Below, one piece after another: positions 6,226 to 10,414 of a stretch of DNA of 10,414 bases. Positions within the stretch are counted from its first letter, which is position 1; each line of letters opens with the position of its first letter. The notes beneath the pieces were generated by a model that saw only the letters and a program-made list of their open reading frames with translations, was not told where the DNA came from and made no database searches. Source of the stretch: Micrococcaceae bacterium UBA7136 (GTDB taxonomy: Bacteria; Actinomycetota; Actinomycetes; Actinomycetales; Micrococcaceae). The stretch spans positions 1,358 through 11,771 of the forward strand of contig DKXC01000102.1 in the NCBI GenBank assembly GCA_002492045.1. The letters are read 5' to 3'. The translations under genes were made by a program, and so were the position numbers.

Positions 6226-7968
6226 ATGACTGAAACAACCCGCACTACCGCCTGGTGGCAGGAACCGGTGGTCTACCAGATTTACCCCCGCTCCTTCCAG
6301 GACTCCAACGGCGACGGCATCGGCGATCTACCCGGCATCACCTCCCGCCTGCCCTACCTGGCCAAGCTGGGGGTAGACGTCATCTGGCTCTCCCCTATCT
6401 ACGCCTCCCCCAATGACGATAACGGCTACGACATCTCCGACTACCGGGCCATCATGCCCGAGTTCGGCACCATGGACGATTTCGACACCCTGCTGGCCAA
6501 GGCCCATGAGCTGGGTATCAAGATCATGATGGACCTGGTGGTCAACCACACCTCGGATGAGCACGACTGGTTCGTCCAGGCCAAGAGCAGCCGGGACAAC
6601 CCCTACCGCGACTACTACATCTGGAAGGACCCGGTCGGCTACACCCAAGAGGGCCAGCCCATCCCACCCAATAACTGGGTGGCGGCCTTCTCCCCCTCAG
6701 CCTGGGAGTGGGAGCCTGAAACCCAGCAGTTCTACCTGCACCTCTTCTCGGTCAAGCAGCCCGACCTCAACTGGGATAACCCCACCGTCCGCCAGGAAGT
6801 CTACGACCTCATGCGTTTCTGGCTCGATAAGGGCGTAGACGGCTTCCGTATGGACGTCATCAACCTGATTTCTAAGGACCCCGCCTACCCGGACGACCCC
6901 CAGGTAGCAGCCGGGGGCGGAACCGATTCCATCTTCTTTGCCGCCAACGGGCCCCGCGTCCACGACTACCTGGCCGAAATGAACCGGGAGGTCCTAGCCC
7001 ACTACCCGGTCATTACCGTAGGCGAGACCCCCGGTGTGACCACCACTGACGGCCTGCTCTACACCGGCTTCGACCGGGGCGAACTGCAGACCCTCTTCCA
7101 GTTCGAGCACATGGGTGTGGACGCCAACCCCAACCCGGCCCTGGGCAAGTGGAATGACCAGCCCTTTGACCTGCGGGACCTCAAGCGAATCCTGTCTAAG
7201 TGGCAGCTGGATCTGGCCGGTAAGGGCTGGAACGCCAACTACTGGAACAACCACGACCAGCCCCGGGCTGTCTCCCGCTTCGGTAATGACTCGGCAGAAT
7301 ACCGGGTCATCTCAGCCAAGATGCTGGGCACCGTCCTGCACGGCCTGCCCGGCACCCCCTACATCTACCAGGGTGAAGAGCTGGGTATGACCAATGTCTT
7401 CTTCGAACAGCTAGAGGACTACAACGACCTAGAAATTCACGACCACTACGCCAAGCTGGTAGGCTCAGGGGCAGTCGATCACGACACCATGATGCGCTAC
7501 ATTTCGGCCTCGGGCCGGGATAATGCCCGCACCCCCATGCAGTGGAGCGACCAGGAGCAGGCCGGTTTCACCACAGGCACCCCCTGGCTGGCCCTCAACC
7601 CCCGCTACCCGGAGATTAACGCTGAGGCTGCCCTAGCCGACCCCAATTCGGTCTTCTACCACTACCAGAAGCTGATTACCCTGCGCCATGAGCACCCCAT
7701 CATGGTGGAGGGCGACTACCAGCTGCTGGACTCTGCCCAGGTTTCTGCTGAAGAGGACGCCCAGGTCTACGCCTACCTGCGCACCGGCCGGGGCCATACC
7801 GCTGGCCAGGCCCTGCTGGTGGTGGCCAACTTCAGCGACCAGCAGCTGGAACGCTCCTTCCAGGAACCCGCCGGGTCTCGTAGCCTCCTGATCAGCAACT
7901 ACCCGGACGATGCGGGTGACACCCTGCGTCCCTACGAAGCTAAGATCTACCTCTACCAGGCCAGCTAA
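6226..7968 (+). CDS. GH13 alpha-glucosidase, oligo-1,6-glucosidase type
   Basis: A 580-residue cytoplasmic glycoside hydrolase without a signal peptide; the length is usual for oligo-1,6-glucosidases. It has the (beta/alpha)8 barrel with a DSNGDGIGD metal-binding loop (26-34), region I DLVVNH (103-108), region II GFRMDVIN with nucleophile Asp210, region III VGETPG with acid/base Glu267, and region IV NNHDQ with transition-state Asp344. Late family motifs such as GTPYIYQGEELGMTN and RDNARTPMQW are present. The residue after the nucleophile is Val211. Valine there is known from Bacillus oligo-1,6-glucosidase and yeast isomaltase to favour alpha-1,6 bonds, so isomaltose and short isomalto-oligosaccharides are the likely substrates. 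No trehalose-6-phosphate hydrolase signature (WCNHDQ) is seen, so a free rather than phosphorylated sugar is expected. It is the second gene of the phosphatase operon and is followed 27 nt later by a paralogue. Confidence 0.92.
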   Translation: MTETTRTTAWWQEPVVYQIYPRSFQDSNGDGIGDLPGITSRLPYLAKLGVDVIWLSPIYASPNDDNGYDISDYRAIMPEFGTMDDFDTLLAKAHELGIKIMMDLVVNHTSDEHDWFVQAKSSRDNPYRDYYIWKDPVGYTQEGQPIPPNNWVAAFSPSAWEWEPETQQFYLHLFSVKQPDLNWDNPTVRQEVYDLMRFWLDKGVDGFRMDVINLISKDPAYPDDPQVAAGGGTDSIFFAANGPRVHDYLAEMNREVLAHYPVITVGETPGVTTTDGLLYTGFDRGELQTLFQFEHMGVDANPNPALGKWNDQPFDLRDLKRILSKWQLDLAGKGWNANYWNNHDQPRAVSRFGNDSAEYRVISAKMLGTVLHGLPGTPYIYQGEELGMTNVFFEQLEDYNDLEIHDHYAKLVGSGAVDHDTMMRYISASGRDNARTPMQWSDQEQAGFTTGTPWLALNPRYPEINAEAALADPNSVFYHYQKLITLRHEHPIMVEGDYQLLDSAQVSAEEDAQVYAYLRTGRGHTAGQALLVVANFSDQQLERSFQEPAGSRSLLISNYPDDAGDTLRPYEAKIYLYQAS

Positions 7969-7983
7969 GGCCCCCAGAAAGAA

Positions 7984-7988
7984 AAGGA
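7984..7988 (+). promoter_or_regulatory. Shine-Dalgarno of the second glucosidase
   Basis: AAGGA lies 7 nt before the ATG at 7996, inside the 27-nt gap after the first glucosidase. No promoter or hairpin is visible in the gap, so the paralogue is probably read from the same transcript. Confidence 0.75.
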
Positions 7989-7995
7989 AAACATT

Positions 7996-9729
7996 ATGGC
8001 CAACAACTCCGGCAAGAAGTGGTGGAAGGAAGCAGTCGTCTACCAGATCTGGCCCCGCTCCTTCCAGGACTCCAACGGTGACGGCGTCGGTGACATCCCC
8101 GGTATTACCTCCCGCCTGCCCTACCTGGCAGATTTGGGCATAAACGTCATCTGGCTCTCCCCCGTCTTTGCCTCCCCCAATGACGACATGGGCTACGACA
8201 TCTCCGACTACCGGGCCATCATGCCCGAGTTCGGCACCATGGAAGACTTCGATCAGATGCTAGAGACCGCCCACTCCCTGGGCATCAAGATCCTCATGGA
8301 CCTGGTCGTCAACCACTCCTCCGACGAGCACGAATGGTTTGAACAGGCCCGCTCCTCCCGCGACAACAAGTACCGCGACTACTACATCTGGCGGGACTCC
8401 TCCGGGGTGGACGCCGAGGGCAAGCCCCTGCCCCCCAACAACTGGGGCTCCGAGTTCGGCGGCCCAGCCTGGGAATACGACGAGACCACCGACCAGTGGT
8501 ACCTGCACATGTTCTCCCGCAAGCAGCCCGACCTCAACTGGGAGAACCCGGCCGTCCGCCAGGAAATCTTCGAGATCGTCCGCTTCTGGCTAGACAAGGG
8601 TGTGGACGGTTTCCGCCTGGACGCCATCAACATTATTTCTAAGCCTGAGGGCCTGCCCGACGACCCCTCCGTGGTTCCTGGTAAGCATTCTTCCTCTATC
8701 CCCTTCGTTATTGCCAAGGGCACTAAGGTTCATGAGTGGATGCACGAGCTCAACATGGAAACCTTCGATAAGTACGATTGCATGACCGTGGGTGAGATGA
8801 GCGCTACCGGCCCGGAGGAGGCCGTCCGCTTCTCTGGTTTCGACACCGACGAGCTGCACATGATCTTCCACTTTGAGCACATGGGCCTGGACTCCGACCC
8901 CGCCACCGGCATGGGCAAGTGGTCCTACAAGCCCTACCAGCTGACTGAGATGAAGGAGATCCTCAACACCTGGCAGACCAAGCTGGACGGTCGCGCCTGG
9001 GGCTCCCTCTACTGGAACAACCACGACCAGCCTCGCCTGGTCTCCCGCTTTGGTTCTGACGCCCCCGAGTACCGGGAGCTATCAGGCAAGATGCTGGCCA
9101 CTGTTCTGCACGGTATGCAGGGCACCCCCTACATCTACCAGGGCGAAGAAATTGGCATGACTAATGTTCAGTTCCCCGCCATTAGCGACTACAAGGATCT
9201 GGACTCTATCAACTTCTACACCGATATGGTTGAGGACCACCAGACCATGAGCCCGGATGAGGCCATGAGCCTGATTTACGCTAAGGGACGCGACAACGCC
9301 CGCACCCCCGTCCAGTGGTCTGCTGAAGAGAACGCTGGCTTCAGCTCTGCCACCCCCTGGATTGGTCTGAACCCCAACTACCGCCAGATTAACGCTGCTG
9401 AGGCCACAGGCCGGGCCGACTCCCTCTGGCACTACTACCAGAAGCTGATTTCCCTGCGCCGGGATGAGCTACAGGATCTGTTGGTCTACGGTTCCTTCCT
9501 GCCCCTGGATGCTGAGGACGCCCAGGTTTACGCCTATGAGCGTCATGGTGAGGGCGGCAAGCTGCTGGTGCTTGCTAACTTCACTGATCAGGAGCTGGAG
9601 CGCTCTTACCAGGCCCTGGGTCAGGGTCAGGTTGAGCTGCTGCTCTCTAACTATGCTGACCAGGAAGAGCTGGCCGACCAGGGCCTGACCCTGCGTCCCT
9701 ACGAGGCTCGGATCTACAAGATTTCCTAG
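7996..9729 (+). CDS. GH13 alpha-glucosidase, paralogue with an alpha-1,4-leaning signature
   Basis: A 577-residue tandem paralogue of the preceding gene with the same architecture: DSNGDGVGD loop, DLVVNH, nucleophile Asp209 in GFRLDAIN, acid/base Glu267 in VGEMSATG, and Asp344 in NNHDQ. All catalytic residues are intact. Two specificity positions differ from its neighbour. The residue after the nucleophile is Ala210 instead of Val, and the segment after Glu267 is MSATG instead of TPGVT. In characterised GH13 glucosidases a small residue after the nucleophile goes with alpha-1,4 activity, so maltose and maltodextrins are the predicted substrates. Side activity on sucrose or trehalose cannot be ruled out, since the MSATG segment recalls trehalose-6-phosphate hydrolases. 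The first third shares long identical DNA stretches with the upstream copy, while the rest uses more T-ending codons. A folded terminator-like element follows 21 nt after the stop. Confidence 0.92.
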   Translation: MANNSGKKWWKEAVVYQIWPRSFQDSNGDGVGDIPGITSRLPYLADLGINVIWLSPVFASPNDDMGYDISDYRAIMPEFGTMEDFDQMLETAHSLGIKILMDLVVNHSSDEHEWFEQARSSRDNKYRDYYIWRDSSGVDAEGKPLPPNNWGSEFGGPAWEYDETTDQWYLHMFSRKQPDLNWENPAVRQEIFEIVRFWLDKGVDGFRLDAINIISKPEGLPDDPSVVPGKHSSSIPFVIAKGTKVHEWMHELNMETFDKYDCMTVGEMSATGPEEAVRFSGFDTDELHMIFHFEHMGLDSDPATGMGKWSYKPYQLTEMKEILNTWQTKLDGRAWGSLYWNNHDQPRLVSRFGSDAPEYRELSGKMLATVLHGMQGTPYIYQGEEIGMTNVQFPAISDYKDLDSINFYTDMVEDHQTMSPDEAMSLIYAKGRDNARTPVQWSAEENAGFSSATPWIGLNPNYRQINAAEATGRADSLWHYYQKLISLRRDELQDLLVYGSFLPLDAEDAQVYAYERHGEGGKLLVLANFTDQELERSYQALGQGQVELLLSNYADQEELADQGLTLRPYEARIYKIS

Positions 9730-9736
9730 CCGAGCA

Positions 9737-9750
9737 GGCAGGCTTCTGCC
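9737..9750 (+). other. Small hairpin after the second glucosidase
   Basis: GGCAG (9737-9741) and CTGCC (9746-9750) form a perfect 5-bp stem with a GCTT loop. It directly adjoins the larger folded element that starts at 9751, so the operon 3' end is doubly structured. No T-run follows it. Confidence 0.35.
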
Positions 9751-9823
9751 GGATACCCCCGTCCTTTGGTCCCAGACCCCGGTCAAAGTTACCGGGCCTA
9801 GGGACGCTTGGGCGGGGGTATCC
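9751..9823 (+). terminator. Folded terminator-like element, copy 1
   Basis: The outer stem GGATACCCCC (9751-9760) with GGGGGTATCC (9814-9823) is a perfect 10 bp. Inside it GTCC (9761-9764) pairs with GGAC (9802-9805), and an apical hairpin CCCGGT (9778-9783) with ACCGGG (9791-9796) has loop CAAAGTT. A conserved bulge GCTTGGGC (9806-9813) can pair with CCCAG (9771-9775) across the middle stem. A short T-rich tail (TATTTCT) follows. The same 64-nt core recurs downstream of the VOC gene with 6 differences. It lies where the glucosidase operon should end, so termination is the simplest role. Confidence 0.65.
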
Positions 9824-9858
9824 TATTTCTACCCGCACTGATAAGAGAAAGACTAAAA

Positions 9859-10278
9859 ATGGCGATTCACTACAACCCCTACTTCACCTTTGCCGGCCAG
9901 ACTCGTGAGGCCATGGACTTCTACGCCCAGGTTTTTGGTGGTCAGCTACAACTGGCTACCTTCAAGGATTTTCAGGCCCCGGTAGAGCCCGACCAGGAGG
10001 ACCTGGTCATGCACGCTGAGCTGGTGACCGAGCACGGTTTTAACCTGCGGGCCTCTGACGGGGCGGCCCTCTACCCTTCTGAGGGCCAGGCCACCACCAA
10101 TATGGAAGCTGCCCTGATTGGCGGGCCTGAGGATCTGGAGACTGCCCGCACCTGGTTTGAGAAGCTGTCTGAGGGCGCCACTAAGGTTCAGCCCCTGGTT
10201 CAGGCTCCTTGGGGTGCCTCCTTTGGCTCCCTGACCGACAAGTTCGGCATCGCCTGGATGTTCAACTTCGGCGGCTAG
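9859..10278 (+). CDS. PhnB-like VOC (glyoxalase-fold) family protein
   Basis: A 139-residue small cytoplasmic protein of the vicinal-oxygen-chelate fold. The start NPYFTFAGQTREAMDFYAQV (6-25) is the PhnB-like pattern, and the end WGASFGSLTDKFGIAWMFNF (118-137) is the matching second half. VMHAEL (50-55) lies where the family has a metal- or substrate-facing strand. Members include methyltransferase-like and glyoxalase-like proteins, most of unknown substrate, so no reaction is assigned. The ATG at 9859 gives the normal family start with a weak purine-rich GAGAAAGA upstream; an in-frame TTG at 9808 is rejected because it lies inside the folded element. The gene stands between two copies of that element, so it is probably its own unit and not part of the sugar operon. 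Confidence 0.85.
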   Translation: MAIHYNPYFTFAGQTREAMDFYAQVFGGQLQLATFKDFQAPVEPDQEDLVMHAELVTEHGFNLRASDGAALYPSEGQATTNMEAALIGGPEDLETARTWFEKLSEGATKVQPLVQAPWGASFGSLTDKFGIAWMFNFGG

Positions 10279-10309
10279 AAGCTTGAGTCCGGCTAGCTAC
10301 CGGCTGCTT

Positions 10310-10382
10310 ACCCCCGTCCTTAGCTCCCAGACCCCGGTCAAAGTCACCGGGCTTCTGGACGCTTGGGCGGGGGTTTATTTTT
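10310..10382 (+). terminator. Folded intrinsic terminator, copy 2 of the repeated element
   Basis: ACCCCC (10310-10315) pairs with GGGGGT (10369-10374), GTCC (10316-10319) with GGAC (10357-10360), and CCCGGT (10333-10338) with ACCGGG (10346-10351) around a CAAAGTC loop. The bulge GCTTGGGC (10361-10368) is identical to copy 1. The stem runs straight into TTTATTTTT (10374-10382), so this copy has a good intrinsic-terminator tail, 31 nt after the VOC stop. The outer stem is shorter than in copy 1. Confidence 0.75.
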
Positions 10383-10414
10383 GCTGCTCTTCTTGCCGGG
10401 GCAGGCGGCTCTCA

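Noticed and set aside
7996..9729. Trehalose-6-phosphate hydrolase (TreC) as the identity of the second GH13 enzyme
   Set aside because: The segment after the acid/base Glu recalls TreC, but region IV reads WNNHDQ instead of WCNHDQ and the nucleophile is followed by Ala, unlike TreC proteins I know. Overall it matches oligo-1,6-glucosidase-type enzymes better.
9808..9858. Upstream TTG start extending the VOC protein by 17 residues
   Set aside because: It would begin inside the folded terminator-like element, and VOC relatives start at the position given by the ATG at 9859.
10375..10413. Possible last 12 codons of a convergent minus-strand gene, ending at a TAA at 10377-10375
   Set aside because: The open stretch is too short to tell from chance and another minus-strand frame is also open here; it needs sequence beyond the right edge.

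Overview
The window looks like an accessory sugar-utilisation region from a fairly GC-rich actinobacterium, most likely Micrococcales and possibly Rothia-like. That placement is an inference. It rests on C/G-ending codons mixed with frequent CTA and TAG, on a DUF4011-type helicase with an unusual P-loop, and on a phosphotransferase (PTS) sugar locus. No tRNA, rRNA, CRISPR array, transposase or phage gene was seen.

Layout. Leftward (minus-strand) block, read from 5106 down to 1: a maltose/alpha-glucoside PTS permease (MalP-like IICB), an RpiR-family regulator, a small four-helix membrane protein, and the first 712 residues of a large DUF4011/SF1-helicase-like protein that runs off the left edge. 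Rightward block from 5390: an endonuclease/exonuclease/phosphatase (EEP) fold protein that best fits maltose 6'-phosphate phosphatase, two tandem GH13 alpha-glucosidases, a folded terminator-like element, a PhnB-like VOC protein, and a second copy of the same element. The two blocks diverge from a 283-bp region (5107-5389) that contains several dyad symmetries and probably holds both main promoters.

Proposed pathway. The permease imports and phosphorylates maltose or isomaltose-type sugars, with a IIA protein supplied from elsewhere. The EEP protein removes the phosphate inside the cell. The two GH13 enzymes then hydrolyse the free disaccharide, one with an alpha-1,6 signature and one with an alpha-1,4-leaning signature. 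There is no GH4 6-phospho-alpha-glucosidase and no maltose phosphorylase in the window. The RpiR protein is the likely sugar-phosphate sensor, as in the Bacillus subtilis MalR/GlvR arrangement.

Most interesting non-coding features: (a) two 64-nt elements, identical at 58 positions, flanking the VOC gene, with nested stems and a possible pseudoknot; (b) an 18-bp inverted repeat in front of rpiR that encloses a candidate -10 box and has the rpiR Shine-Dalgarno sequence inside one arm; (c) a stem-loop over the junction between the membrane-protein and helicase genes.
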